In this document: one piece after another, positions 45,224 through 54,506 of the stretch
How positions within the stretch are numbered: position 1 is the stretch's first letter
Layout of the letters: each line of letters begins with the position of its first letter
From: Azospirillum sp. 47_25
GTDB lineage: Bacteria > Pseudomonadota > Alphaproteobacteria > RF32 > CAG-239
Direction of reading: 5' to 3'
NCBI GenBank assembly: GCA_001917125.1
Contig: MNTU01000016.1
Coordinates: forward strand, 87,188 to 151,187
Length of the DNA stretch: 64,000 bases
Position numbers and translations under genes: made by a program
Notes under the pieces: model-generated
Seen by the model: the letters and a program-made list of their open reading frames with translations, nothing else
What the model was told of the DNA's origin: nothing
Database searches by the model: none

Positions 45224-45988
45224 ATGAACGAGAATAAGATTGAAATTCGCAATCTCTCCAAGGCTTTTGGTAAAAAGGTCGTCCTTGACGGCATTGATTT
45301 GGATGTCAAACGCGGGGAATCTCTGGTGGTTATCGGCGGATCCGGTACCGGAAAATCAGTGTTGATTAAATGTATTCAGGGACTGCTCAACGCTGACAGC
45401 GGCTCAATCAAGGTTGATGAGGAAGAAGTTGTCGGAGCTCCGCGCAAACAGGTTGAAGCCATGCATACCAAAATGGGAATGCTGTTTCAGGGCGGTGCTT
45501 TGTTTGACAGTTTGAGCGTTTGGCAAAATGTTGCTTTCGGCCTGATTGAAAATCAAAATATGCCGAAAAAACAAGCTAAAAACGAAGCGATAAGAGTTTT
45601 GCGTCAGGTCGGACTGGCACCGGACGTGGCTGATTTGTCGCCGTCGGAACTTTCCGGCGGTATGCAGAAGCGCGTCGGTTTGGCCCGTGCCATTGCCACC
45701 AAACCGGAAATCATCTTTTTCGATGAACCGACCACCGGGCTTGACCCGATTATGTCTGACGTCATCAACGATCTGATTATTGAATCGGTCAAAGGTTTGG
45801 GCGCCACCGCGCTGACAATTACCCACGATATGGCTTCGGCGCGTAAAATTGCCGATAAAATCGCCATGCTCTACAAGGGAAAAATCATCTGGCAGGGAAC
45901 GGTCAAGGAAATGGATAAAACCGACAATCCTTATGTCCGCCAGTTTATTAACGGATGTTCACAGGGGCCGATTAAAGTCGAGGTTTAG
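45224..45988 (+). CDS. mlaF: MlaF-family ABC transporter ATP-binding protein
   Basis: 254-residue ATPase. Walker A is IGGSGTGKSVLIKCI near residue 38, the signature LSGGMQKRVGLARAI near residue 142, Walker B IIFFDEPTTGLDP, and the H-loop ITHDMASARKIAD. KMGMLFQGGALFDSL is characteristic of the Mla/Ttg2A group. Gene follows mlaE by 18 bp and precedes radA by 2 bp. Confidence 0.94.
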   Translation: MNENKIEIRNLSKAFGKKVVLDGIDLDVKRGESLVVIGGSGTGKSVLIKCIQGLLNADSGSIKVDEEEVVGAPRKQVEAMHTKMGMLFQGGALFDSLSVWQNVAFGLIENQNMPKKQAKNEAIRVLRQVGLAPDVADLSPSELSGGMQKRVGLARAIATKPEIIFFDEPTTGLDPIMSDVINDLIIESVKGLGATALTITHDMASARKIADKIAMLYKGKIIWQGTVKEMDKTDNPYVRQFINGCSQGPIKVEV

Positions 45989-45990
45989 TT

Positions 45991-47361
45991 ATGGCTAAAA
46001 AAGGCGCAAGCGAGTTTGTTTGTCAAAGCTGCGGAGCGGTTTATCCCAAATGGCAGGGAAAATGCGATGCCTGCGGCGAATGGAATACCATCGTTGAGGA
46101 AAAATCGGGCGGAGAAGGGTTCTCCAATATTGCGCCTAAAAGAAAAGGGCGTCTGCTTGAATTTGTTCCGCTCAGCGGCTCGCAGGAAGCTTTAACCCGC
46201 CTGGTTACCAATATTAAAGAATTAGACCGTGTTTGCGGCGGCGGGCTGGTTCCCGGTTCGGCCATTTTGGTCGGCGGCGACCCCGGCATCGGCAAATCGA
46301 CTTTGTTGCTTCAGGCCTGTGCCAGCATTGCCAATCTGCCGTCCCATCCCGAATGCTACTATATTTCGGGAGAGGAAGCGATTGATCAGGTGCGTATCCG
46401 CGCCAAACGCCTGCAGCTGGAACAGTCTCCGGTCAAACTGACCAGTGCCACCGATGTGAAAGATATCATCGCCACGCTTGAAAAATCAAATGCCGCGGTG
46501 GTTATTATTGACTCCATTCAAACGATGTACCTGGAAGAAGTTGAATCCACGCCGGGCAGTGTCTCTCAGGTTCGGGCCTGCGCTTATGAATTGATTAAAT
46601 TGGCCAAAAAGAAAGGATTTGCTCTCTTTCTGGTTGGCCATGTCACCAAACAGGGAGCAATCGCCGGTCCGCGCGTCCTTGAACACATGGTGGATACCGT
46701 ACTTTATTTTGAAGGAGAACGCGGCCACCATTTTCGCATTTTGCGGGCGGTTAAAAACCGTTACGGCGCGACTGATGAAATCGGTGTTTTTGAAATGCAG
46801 GATCAGGGATTGGTTGAAGTTGAAAACCCTTCCGCCTTGTTTTTGGCCGAGCGGCAGGGAAACATTTCCGGTTCCTGCGTATTTGCCGGTATTGAGGGTT
46901 CCCGCCCGGTATTGGTGGAAATTCAGGCGCTGGTCAGTCCTACCAGCTATGCCAGCCCCAAACGCGCGGTCGTCGGCTGGGATTCCAACCGTCTGGCCAT
47001 GGTTCTGGCTGTTTTGGAAGCTCGCTGCGGCATGAATTTAAGCTCGCAGGACATTTATTTGAATATTGCCGGCGGTTTGAAAATATCCGAACCGGCGGCG
47101 GATCTGGCGGTAGCTATGGCCGTTATTTCTTCGCTGACCAACAAGCCTTTGCCGGCGGATACCGTTATTTTCGGCGAAATCGGACTGTCCGGTGAAATCC
47201 GGGCGGTTTCGCAGCCGAATGCGCGCCTTAAAGAAGCATTTAAATTGGGTTTCGGCAGTGCAATTACCCCGCCGACCCACAGCAAAGAAAAAAAACACAG
47301 TCTGGATATGACCTGCTATGAAATCGGCAATGTCCAGCGTTTAATCAATTGGTTTAATTAG
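45991..47361 (+). CDS. radA: DNA repair protein RadA
   Basis: 456 residues. N-terminal zinc finger CQSCGAVYPKWQGKCDACGEW, RecA-like ATPase with Walker A GGDPGIGKSTLLLQA near residue 93, the RadA-specific KNRYGATDEIGVFEM near residue 248, and a C-terminal Lon-protease-like domain (GGLKISEPAADLAVA, and GEIGLSGEIRAV). It processes recombination intermediates. The order mlaE-mlaF-radA-cvpA is typical. Confidence 0.97.
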   Translation: MAKKGASEFVCQSCGAVYPKWQGKCDACGEWNTIVEEKSGGEGFSNIAPKRKGRLLEFVPLSGSQEALTRLVTNIKELDRVCGGGLVPGSAILVGGDPGIGKSTLLLQACASIANLPSHPECYYISGEEAIDQVRIRAKRLQLEQSPVKLTSATDVKDIIATLEKSNAAVVIIDSIQTMYLEEVESTPGSVSQVRACAYELIKLAKKKGFALFLVGHVTKQGAIAGPRVLEHMVDTVLYFEGERGHHFRILRAVKNRYGATDEIGVFEMQDQGLVEVENPSALFLAERQGNISGSCVFAGIEGSRPVLVEIQALVSPTSYASPKRAVVGWDSNRLAMVLAVLEARCGMNLSSQDIYLNIAGGLKISEPAADLAVAMAVISSLTNKPLPADTVIFGEIGLSGEIRAVSQPNARLKEAFKLGFGSAITPPTHSKEKKHSLDMTCYEIGNVQRLINWFN

Positions 47362-47370
47362 GATAAAACA

Positions 47371-48132
47371 ATGTCTCAGCCCTTAAATAATCTTGATATC
47401 ATCATTTTGATTATCCTCGGCCTGTCGGCTCTGATTGCGCTCAGCCGCGGTTTGATAAAGGAAGTCCTGTCGATTATCGGCTGGGTGCTGGGTTCTGCCG
47501 CCGTTATCTATCTGCTGCCGGTTTTCACCCCGATAACCAAGGAGTATATCGCCAACGGAATGATTGCCGGAGTTGTAACCTCTATTTTTATTCTGATTTT
47601 GTTTATGGTTATCTGGATTCTGCTGACCGGAAACATCGTCGGCAAGGTGCGCTCCAGCAAATTAAGCTCGGTTGACCGGGTTTTGGGATTGTTTTTTGGT
47701 ATTATGCGCGCTTTTTTGCTGGTTATTCTGCTCAATATTCTCATCAGTTGGATTATGCCCAAAGACCGTCAGCCGGAAACTTTCAAAAACTCGCGCTATT
47801 TTCAGTTAGCCGGCGAATTTGCCCAGCCGATAGAAAACCTTATCCCGCGGGAGACGTTGGATACGATTCGCAATAAAGCCAAAGAAGTCGGCGGCAAGAG
47901 TGATGAAAAAGATGACGACACCGCCGAAAAAGACAAAGCCTTCGATGCGGAAGAAGAAAAGGAAACCCCGTCAAAAGGTAATGAAGACTTGTTTGAAAAA
48001 CTGGCTCAGCCGCAAGTTAAGTCGAAAGCGGCGAACAAGAAAAAAGCCGCCAAAATCGAAGAGAATTTTGACGGTTATAACGTCCATGAACGGGATAATC
48101 TTGACCGTCTGATTGAAAACAGTCTCGATTAA
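47371..48132 (+). CDS. cvpA: CvpA family membrane protein
   Basis: 253 residues. Four membrane helices in the first 130 residues, including NLDIIILIILGLSALIALSRG, GLIKEVLSIIGWVLG and SVDRVLGLFFGIMRAFLLV, match CvpA (colicin V production family). The C-terminal 100 residues are a charged, disordered Lys/Glu/Asp tail, longer than in E. coli CvpA. purF, normally next, is absent; the following gene is convergent. Confidence 0.92.
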   Translation: MSQPLNNLDIIILIILGLSALIALSRGLIKEVLSIIGWVLGSAAVIYLLPVFTPITKEYIANGMIAGVVTSIFILILFMVIWILLTGNIVGKVRSSKLSSVDRVLGLFFGIMRAFLLVILLNILISWIMPKDRQPETFKNSRYFQLAGEFAQPIENLIPRETLDTIRNKAKEVGGKSDEKDDDTAEKDKAFDAEEEKETPSKGNEDLFEKLAQPQVKSKAANKKKAAKIEENFDGYNVHERDNLDRLIENSLD

Positions 48133-48137
48133 GCCTT

Positions 48138-48605
48138 TCAGCAGGTATATTTTCCGCTCAGAGTAAAGCTGTCAAGAATATGTTCGCCCATTGCCCGGTA
48201 CAGGTCTTCGATTGAAAATCCCTGTTGCAGTTCCAATGTCGTATCCAGCGCATAAACGTGCAAATCATAGCGGTGTGTCGTGTTCGGCGGTGTCATTCCG
48301 CCGTAACCGATAAGTCCCCAGCTGTTTTCGCCCTGAATAACATTTTTGTTTTGGCGGCTGAAGTCTTCGGGTATAAATTTTTTGCGAACATTGGCCGCCA
48401 TCCAGTGTATCCAGGAAAATCCCGCCACCGGTACGGCATCTTCGTCTTCCAGAATCCAGGCATAAGAAACCGTTCCCTCCGGTTCTTCAGCTATTTCAAA
48501 AGGAAAAGAAAGCAGCGGAACCTTTTTTTCCGTATCGTTTCCTCTTTTGCCGTATTTGTCATCAAAATAACCGTTTTTAATCGCCGAACTTGTCACAATC
48601 ATCAT
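48138..48605 (-). CDS. YbhB/YbcL-type PEBP family protein
   Basis: 155-residue phosphatidylethanolamine-binding-protein fold, bacterial Raf-kinase-inhibitor-like. SYAWILEDEDAV and FSWIHWMAANV, GYGGMTPPNTTHRYDLHVYALD are the ligand-pocket motifs. No signal peptide is visible, so it is probably cytoplasmic. Role in bacteria is not known. AAGGATG precedes the double ATG start. The 48606-48816 gap upstream holds nothing I recognise. Confidence 0.88.
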   Translation of the reverse strand: MMIVTSSAIKNGYFDDKYGKRGNDTEKKVPLLSFPFEIAEEPEGTVSYAWILEDEDAVPVAGFSWIHWMAANVRKKFIPEDFSRQNKNVIQGENSWGLIGYGGMTPPNTTHRYDLHVYALDTTLELQQGFSIEDLYRAMGEHILDSFTLSGKYTC

Positions 48606-48816
48606 AACATCCTTCTTAATGGTAAGATATGTAGAATAATATAATTACATATTTTAATTTAATAAGGAAACAACTTGAAGTTAAAAAAGAAAAGAATGGT
48701 GCAAAGGTAACAAAATAGAGCGTTAAACCGCTCCTGTGCTTGTTTATACTTTTTTGGAATATTTTTATTTATATCTTTCAGGTTGTAATTTTTCACCCGA
48801 AAAACCGATTTCGGAT

Positions 48817-49167
48817 TTACCAGACGTTTTCCAAATGCCTGACGGAAAAAGGGAAACGGATTAAAACGGCGTCAAATCGAAATTGAAAACCGGCATATTG
48901 CGGGTGCCGTGCGATAAAAGTCTCGGCGCCGCGTCTGATTCTCTCTTTCTGTCGCGCAGAAATGGCATATGCAGCCTTTTCAATTGTCCGGCGTTTTTTT
49001 ACTTCTGCAAAAATAATGAGTTTTCTCCGTCGGGCAATAATATCAATCTCGCCGGCATTGGTTCCTTTTCCGGTAATGACATTTGCGGCAATAATATGGT
49101 AGCCTTTGCATCTGAGATAAAGGCGGGCCAAAAATTCCGCCGCTTTTCCGCCGTTATTTGCTTTCAT
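48817..49167 (-). CDS. YraN/UPF0102 endonuclease-like protein
   Basis: 116 residues with the UPF0102 pattern: GKAAEFLARLYLRCKGYHIIAANV, GEIDIIARRRKLIIFAEVKKR (a PD-(D/E)XK-like core with D, E and K), and AISARQKERIRRGAETFI. It overlaps rsmI by 14 bp, the usual rsmI-yraN pair. Function unknown despite the nuclease-like fold. Confidence 0.92.
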   Translation of the reverse strand: MKANNGGKAAEFLARLYLRCKGYHIIAANVITGKGTNAGEIDIIARRRKLIIFAEVKKRRTIEKAAYAISARQKERIRRGAETFIARHPQYAGFQFRFDAVLIRFPFSVRHLENVW

Positions 49168-49990
49168 TCTTTATCTTCAGCGCCAGCGCATAAACATCGT
49201 TTTTGTTCAGATTATATTCTTCAACCAGCTCTTTAACCGCGGTTTTCAGCGGCTTTTCTGCCAGGTGATGCCGTAACAGTTCTTCCAGATTAACCGGTTG
49301 ATTGTCATTTTCCGGAGGCGGAGAAACCATCAAAACAATTTCTCCTTTGGGCGGATTCGCTTCAAAATGAGCTGCCAGTTCGGCCGCTGTTCCGTTAACG
49401 CACTCTTCGTAGAGCTTGGTGATTTCCCGTGCAACGGCTATTTCCCGCTGTCCGAAAAACTCTTGAGCAACCGTCAGGCTTTTGATGAGCCGGGGTGCCG
49501 TTTCATAAAATACCAGGGTTGAATTAATACTTTTTAACTCATTGAAAAGATCGCTGCGGGCTTTATCTTTATTGGGAATGAAACCGGCAAACATAAAACG
49601 GTTGGTCGGCAGTCCCGAAAGCTGCAATGCGGAAATAACCGCACAGCAGCCCGGCACGGTCCGGACGGTTATCTGCTGCTCGCGGCATTTGCGGATGAGC
49701 TTATAACCGGGGTCGGAAATCAGGGGAGAACCTGCATCGCTGACCAGAGCCAGCGATTTTCCTTCCTGAATCAGGTTAATCAGGTTTTGTGCCTGCTGTT
49801 CTTCATTATGGTCCTGATAGGTAATAAAAGGTTTGGCCGCACTGAGATTCAACAGGCCGAACAATTTGCGGGTCACCCGGGTATCTTCGCAGGCAATAAC
49901 GTCAGCTTGTGCCAAAACTTCAAGCGCCCGGCCGGAAATATCGGCCAGATTGCCGATAGGGGTTGCAACGACATATAATCCGTTTTTCAT
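49154..49990 (-). CDS. rsmI: 16S rRNA 2'-O-methyltransferase RsmI
   Basis: 278-residue enzyme that methylates C1402 ribose in 16S rRNA. YVVATPIGNLADISGRALEVL at the N-terminus, IACEDTRVTRKLF, LALVSDAGSPLISDPGYKLI near residue 80, VPGCCAVISALQLSGLPTNRFMFAGFIP near residue 115, and REITKLYEE are diagnostic of the tetrapyrrole-methylase fold. It is divergent from the LppC lipoprotein gene, a typical arrangement. Confidence 0.97.
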   Translation of the reverse strand: MKNGLYVVATPIGNLADISGRALEVLAQADVIACEDTRVTRKLFGLLNLSAAKPFITYQDHNEEQQAQNLINLIQEGKSLALVSDAGSPLISDPGYKLIRKCREQQITVRTVPGCCAVISALQLSGLPTNRFMFAGFIPNKDKARSDLFNELKSINSTLVFYETAPRLIKSLTVAQEFFGQREIAVAREITKLYEECVNGTAAELAAHFEANPPKGEIVLMVSPPPENDNQPVNLEELLRHHLAEKPLKTAVKELVEEYNLNKNDVYALALKIKNESK

Positions 49991-50065
49991 TATCTTTGCT
50001 TTACATTCAATAAATTTTAAGCTAGTTTCAGGTTATATGATTTTCTATTTTGGGATAAAAAGCAA

Positions 50066-51532
50066 GTGTTAAAAAAAATAAGTTTTCTGTTTGGTTTTCT
50101 GGCTCTGGCCGGCTGCCAAAGTACGGTTGTCACCCAGGGCGGGGCCGAAGGATCCAGCACCGAAATCAGTGAGGTCACCCTCGGCAATGACGGAACTTTT
50201 CGGGTCGGTGTACTGCTGCCGCTGAGCGGAAATGCCGCCAAACAGGGAAACGGACTGAAAAACGCCACCATGCTGGCGCTCGAAGATGTCAACGAGCCTA
50301 ACCTTATCCTGCAATATTACGATACCAAAGGAACGCCCGAGGGAGCTCAGGTTGCCGCCGTTAATGCGCTGAACCAAAACAGCCGCCTGCTGATCGGCCC
50401 GCTGAAAAGCAGTTCGGTTCAGGCCATTTCCGAAGAAGCCCGCTCACGCAATGTTCCGGTTATTGCCTTCAACACCGGTTCAAATGTTCTGCAGCCCGGA
50501 ATTTATACGCTCGGACTGATGGTTGACGAACAAGTTGACCGCATAATGACCTACGCGGCCAATCACGGACGTTCGCGTTTTGCTCTGCTGATTCCCGATA
50601 ATAAAACCGGTGTTGCCGTTGCCCGTGCCGCGGTTAAATCAGCCCAGAAAAACGGTGTAAAAATTACCCGCATCGGCTTTTATACCCCCGGAACCACGGA
50701 TTTTTCCGATATCACCAAACAAATGTCAGACTATAATGCCCGCACCGGCCGCCTGCAAAACCTGAAAAACAGTCTTAAAGCCAAGGTTAATGCCGGTGAT
50801 GCCAACGCCGCCAAAGTTCTGGCCCGCTTGAATAAAACCGATACGCTCGGTGACGTCGATTTTGACACGGTGCTGATTCCCGAAAGCGGTGCCGGTTTAA
50901 AAGCGGCGGTGGCAATGTTCGGCTATTATGACGTTTATGCCCCGCAGGTTAAGTTCATCGGTACGTCTGTTTGGGAAAATACGCCGCTCAACCGGGAATC
51001 CGCACTTCGCGGAAGCTGGTATCCGGCACTTTCCCGTTCTCACGGCAGCTATTTTGCCAACAAATATGCCAATCTCTTCGGTGAGCGTCCCAGCAGCCTT
51101 TATTCAATGGGATATGATGCGGTGGCTTTGTCGGCTGCATTGTCTAAAAAATCCGGTGCCGATTTGAATGAAACAATAACCAATCCCGACGGCTATCTCG
51201 GGATTAACGGCGCTTTCCGGCTGCTTGATAACGGACAGAACCAGCATAGCCTGGATATTGTCGAAGTTCGTCCCGGCGGTGATGTGATCATCGACGAAGC
51301 GCCCAAAAAGTTTGACCTGATGGAACCTTTTGACGGCAACAGCGCCATTGTTTTGGAACCGGGTTACCAGGCGCCGCGGATTTTCGGCAAAGATACATCT
51401 ACCGCGCAGTCTCTGATTTACGGACGTTCGCTGGGGCTGGAGAATCAGCCGCTTGACTATATTCCGACCGCGCAGGAAAAGGAAATTGTCCGTGAAGGTC
51501 TGCAAAAGCTGAATATTGTCGTTCCGGAATAA
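50066..51532 (+). CDS. LppC/LpoA-type lipoprotein (penicillin-binding protein activator family)
   Basis: 488 residues. The N-terminus has a short basic segment, a hydrophobic core and lipobox LAGC near residue 15, so it is a lipoprotein. The rest is a periplasmic-binding-protein fold: FRVGVLLPLSGNAAKQGNGLKNATMLALED, LLIGPLKSSSVQAISEEA, PVIAFNTGS and SMGYDAVALSAAL. In gammaproteobacteria LpoA activates PBP1A; a PBP1A-like gene is at 60.6 kb. The start is GTG. The activator role is inferred from family and neighbourhood. Confidence 0.85.
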   Translation: MLKKISFLFGFLALAGCQSTVVTQGGAEGSSTEISEVTLGNDGTFRVGVLLPLSGNAAKQGNGLKNATMLALEDVNEPNLILQYYDTKGTPEGAQVAAVNALNQNSRLLIGPLKSSSVQAISEEARSRNVPVIAFNTGSNVLQPGIYTLGLMVDEQVDRIMTYAANHGRSRFALLIPDNKTGVAVARAAVKSAQKNGVKITRIGFYTPGTTDFSDITKQMSDYNARTGRLQNLKNSLKAKVNAGDANAAKVLARLNKTDTLGDVDFDTVLIPESGAGLKAAVAMFGYYDVYAPQVKFIGTSVWENTPLNRESALRGSWYPALSRSHGSYFANKYANLFGERPSSLYSMGYDAVALSAALSKKSGADLNETITNPDGYLGINGAFRLLDNGQNQHSLDIVEVRPGGDVIIDEAPKKFDLMEPFDGNSAIVLEPGYQAPRIFGKDTSTAQSLIYGRSLGLENQPLDYIPTAQEKEIVREGLQKLNIVVPE

Positions 51533-51633
51533 GCCGGCGTGTTAATTATTGATTTTTCCCTTGAAAAATCGCTTAATATCGACGATATTAAACTAGTTTT
51601 TGATTTCCGGCCCAAGGCAGGGAAATCACTCTT

Positions 51634-51726
51634 ACGGAGGACGATGGGTTAACCCTTCGCCAACCCGGTCAGGTCCGGAAGAAAGCAGCCGTAACGAAAC
51701 CGGTTAAGGTCATTCGCCCTCCACCA
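51634..51726 (+). ncRNA. ffs: Signal recognition particle RNA (4.5S, small bacterial type)
   Basis: The core GGTCAGGTCCGGAAGAAAGC followed by AGCC at about 51667-51690 is the universal SRP RNA domain IV signature with its GGAA tetraloop and Ffh-binding internal loops. GGAGG at 51636-51640 pairs with CCTCC at 51718-51722 to close the hairpin. It lies just upstream of dnaX, the usual alphaproteobacterial position. Ends are estimated from pairing. Confidence 0.93.
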
Positions 51727-51746
51727 CTTTGAATGAAGATGTTTTA

Positions 51747-53465
51747 ATGGCTGAAGAAGAAAATAAAGATAATCAATATGTCGTACTTGCCCGCAAGTAC
51801 CGCCCGCAGAATTTTGAAGATCTGCTCGGACAGGATGCCCTGGTGCAAACCCTGACCAATGCCATTAAAAACAACCGATTGCATCATGCTTACATTTTAA
51901 CCGGAATCCGCGGCGTCGGCAAAACAACGACCGCCCGTCTGATTGCCAAAGCCCTGAACTGCACCGGGCTGGACGGCAAAGGCGGTCCGACCATTCATCC
52001 CTGCGGCGTTTGTGAAAACTGCAAAGCCATTGCAGCCGGGCGGCATATTGACGTTATGGAACTTGATGCGGCCTCCCGCACCGGTGTTGACGATATCCGC
52101 GAGATTTTGGACGGCGTTCGTTACAAGCCGACCAATGCGCGTTATAAAATTTATATTATCGACGAAGTGCACATGCTCTCTAAAAACGCCTTCAACGCAT
52201 TGTTGAAAACGCTGGAAGAGCCGCCGGCTCATGTTAAATTTATTTTCGCCACCACGGAAATCCGCAAAGTTCCGGTAACCGTGCTTTCCCGTTGTCAGCG
52301 TTTTGATTTGCAGCGCCTGACGATTGAAGATTTGACCAAATTGTTTAACAAAATCGTTGCCGCCGAAAATCTTAAAGCCGAGGACGAAGCCCTGCATATG
52401 ATTGCCAAAGCCGCCGACGGTTCGGCTCGCGATGGACTGTCTTTGCTTGATCAGGCCATTTCGCTCGGTGCCGGCGTCGTTAAAACCGATATTGTTAAGG
52501 AAATGATCGGCCTGGCCGACCGCAGCCAAACTTTTGAACTGTTTGAAAAGCTGGTGCTCGGCGATACCAAGGAAACGATTATCAAACTGCAGGAGCAGTA
52601 TAAAAACGGCGCTAATCCGACAACGCTGCTGCAAGATTTGATTAATATCACTCATCTTCTGGCCAAAACCAAGCTGGTGCCCAGCTTTGTGAATGATCCT
52701 TCTCTGAGCGAAGCCGAAAAAGAACTTTGCCAAAGACTGGGAGCAAAAGTTTCGATTGCGGTTCTTTCCAAAATGTGGCAGATGATGATTAAGGGTCTGG
52801 GCGAATTGCAGGTAGCTCCGGTTCAAATTGACGCACTGGAAATGATACTGATTCGCATAGCTTATTCCGCCAGTCTGCCGACCCCTTATGAACTTTTAAA
52901 CGACGTAAAAAAAAACTCTAATTTAAGTCTGTCCCGTCCGGCGGCAGCGGCAACTTCGGCGCCTGCCCCGGTTTTTAGGGCGGCTCCGGCTGCGGAGCCT
53001 GACTCCGAACTTTCCGACACGCCCAAATTTCAGGCTTTTGACCGGCTGACTGATTTGGTCAATTATCTTGAACAAAAGAAAATGCCTCTCGCCGAATATG
53101 CTCTGAAAAACGATGTTTCGGTTTCCGAGTTCAGCAACGGTTTTATTAAAATGACGGTGTCGGAAAAAATTCACCCCGATTTTATTTTAAATCTGCACAA
53201 AATTTTAACCGAAGCAACCGGCCTGACCTGGAAAATTGAATTGAGCCGCGGCGCTCTGGGCGTTACGCTGGCTGACCTTGAACGGGCTGCCGAAGAGGAA
53301 GAAAAACGTAATATTATGGAATATCCGCTGGTCAAAGCGATTATGGCTGAGTTCAAAGGAGCCAAAATTGAAACCGCTACCCGCAGAATAACCGAAACCG
53401 ATGATGACGAAGAAATCGATTTCGGCAGTGACAACAATGAACTTATTTATGATGAGGAAAACTAA
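51747..53465 (+). CDS. dnaX: DNA polymerase III gamma/tau subunit DnaX
   Basis: 572-residue clamp-loader ATPase. YVVLARKYRPQNFEDLLGQ, Walker A GIRGVGKTTTARLIAKAL near residue 46, zinc-binding CGVCENCKAI, IIDEVHMLSKNAFNALLKTLEEPP, and sensor TTEIRKVPVTVLSRCQRFDL are standard. ATG at 51747 is chosen; an in-frame TTG at 51729 would add 6 residues inside the region after SRP RNA. A run of nine A at 52907-52915 follows codon 386, at the end of domain III. Slippage either way meets a stop within a few codons, so a short gamma-like product of about 391 residues is likely. A Pro/Ala linker and the tau C-terminal domain follow. Confidence 0.97.
   Translation: MAEEENKDNQYVVLARKYRPQNFEDLLGQDALVQTLTNAIKNNRLHHAYILTGIRGVGKTTTARLIAKALNCTGLDGKGGPTIHPCGVCENCKAIAAGRHIDVMELDAASRTGVDDIREILDGVRYKPTNARYKIYIIDEVHMLSKNAFNALLKTLEEPPAHVKFIFATTEIRKVPVTVLSRCQRFDLQRLTIEDLTKLFNKIVAAENLKAEDEALHMIAKAADGSARDGLSLLDQAISLGAGVVKTDIVKEMIGLADRSQTFELFEKLVLGDTKETIIKLQEQYKNGANPTTLLQDLINITHLLAKTKLVPSFVNDPSLSEAEKELCQRLGAKVSIAVLSKMWQMMIKGLGELQVAPVQIDALEMILIRIAYSASLPTPYELLNDVKKNSNLSLSRPAAAATSAPAPVFRAAPAAEPDSELSDTPKFQAFDRLTDLVNYLEQKKMPLAEYALKNDVSVSEFSNGFIKMTVSEKIHPDFILNLHKILTEATGLTWKIELSRGALGVTLADLERAAEEEEKRNIMEYPLVKAIMAEFKGAKIETATRRITETDDDEEIDFGSDNNELIYDEEN
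52907..52920 (+). promoter_or_regulatory. Presumed slippage/frameshift site in dnaX
   Basis: Nine A in the zero frame GTA-AAA-AAA-AAC-TCT. With one extra A (or a -1 shift) the reading is AAA-AAA-AAA-CTC-TAA; with one fewer A it is AAA-AAA-ACT-CTA-ATT-TAA. A GGCTCCG/CGGAGCC hairpin lies about 65 nt downstream, probably too far to act as a frameshift stimulator. Confidence 0.65.
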
Positions 53466-53467
53466 AT

Positions 53468-53788
53468 ATGATGAACATTCAGGGAATTATGAAACAAGCC
53501 CAAATGATGCAGAAAAAAATGGAAGAAGCTCAGGAAAAGCTGGCACAGCAGGAAATTACCGGCACCAGCGGCGGAGGTTTGGTCAAAATAACCCTGAACG
53601 GTAAATTTGAAGCCAAAAAAATCGAGATTGACAAATCGCTACTGGTTCCGGAAGAAGTCGATATTTTGGAAGACCTCATTTTAGCCGCCTACAACGAGGC
53701 TCATGCCAAAGTGGATACGGTTATGGCCGACGGAATGAAAGACGTCACCGGCGGCTTAAATTTGGGCGGTTTAAAGCTTCCTTTTTAA
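53468..53788 (+). CDS. ybaB: YbaB/EbfC nucleoid-associated protein
   Basis: 106-residue small DNA-binding protein. MNIQGIMKQAQMMQKKMEEAQEKLA is the N-terminal coiled coil; LNGKFEAKKIEIDKSLL and DLILAAYNEAHAKVD are family blocks; the C-terminus ends in GGLNLGGLKLPF. It starts 2 bp after the dnaX stop and is followed by recR, the common trio. A second ATG at 53471 is also possible. Confidence 0.95.
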   Translation: MMNIQGIMKQAQMMQKKMEEAQEKLAQQEITGTSGGGLVKITLNGKFEAKKIEIDKSLLVPEEVDILEDLILAAYNEAHAKVDTVMADGMKDVTGGLNLGGLKLPF

Positions 53789-53800
53789 GGTGGATTCGCC

Positions 53801-54394
53801 GTGGCTGGAAAAGAAATTGAAAAACTGGTAAAACAGATTGCCAAACTGCCCTCGCTGGGAACCCGCTCTTCCCGTCGGATTGTCCTTCAGTTGTTAAAAA
53901 AGCGCGAAAATCTGCTTTTGCCGCTGATTGAATCGTTAAACGAAGTGGCCGCCAAAGTCCAAACCTGCGAAATCTGCGGCAATTTTGATACCGAAAGCCC
54001 CTGTTCAATTTGCGCATCCGAAAAAAGAGACGGACAACAGCTGTGCGTGGTGCAGGATGTTGCCGATTTGTGGGCTATGGAACGGGTTTCTTTCTTTAAA
54101 GGGAAGTATCACGTTCTGGGCGGCGTTTTGTCGGCATTGGACGGCATTGCGCCCGAAGATTTGAATATCGACAGTCTGCTTGCCCGTATCAGCCGGGAAA
54201 ATGTCAGTGAAATTATTTTGGCGCTGCCCGCTACCGTTGACGGACAGATAACCTCGCATTATCTTGTTTCCCGCCTTAAGGACAGTAATGTCAAAGTAAC
54301 AACACTGGCTCAGGGAATTCCGATGGGGGCCGAATTGGATTATATGGATGAAGGAACCATTCAGCTGGCGCTGAACTCGCGTAAACAGCTCTGA
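53801..54394 (+). CDS. recR: Recombination mediator RecR
   Basis: 197 residues. Helix-hairpin-helix KLPSLGTRSSRRIVLQLL near residue 12, zinc finger CEICGNFDTESPCSIC near residue 54, TOPRIM domain with LCVVQDVADLWAMERV and YHVLGGVLSALDGI, and Walker-like GIPMGAELDYMDEGTI. Works with RecF/RecO to load RecA on gaps. Confidence 0.97.
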   Translation: MAGKEIEKLVKQIAKLPSLGTRSSRRIVLQLLKKRENLLLPLIESLNEVAAKVQTCEICGNFDTESPCSICASEKRDGQQLCVVQDVADLWAMERVSFFKGKYHVLGGVLSALDGIAPEDLNIDSLLARISRENVSEIILALPATVDGQITSHYLVSRLKDSNVKVTTLAQGIPMGAELDYMDEGTIQLALNSRKQL

Positions 54395-54459
54395 GAAAAT
54401 ATTGCCGCATATAAGCGGGCAGGGCTTTAATTTTTATGATAAAGGGATATATCAGTTAA

Positions 54460-54506
54460 TGCCGGGGGAAGACAGCGCGTGAGAGAGCTTCCTCCGGCAC
54501 TTTTTT
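54460..54506. terminator. Terminator between recR and rppH
   Basis: TGCCGGGGGAAG and CTTCCTCCGGCA form a 12-bp stem (one G-U) followed by C and six T on the plus strand, ending the dnaX-ybaB-recR operon. The T-run overlaps the stop codon of the convergent rppH. Confidence 0.8.
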
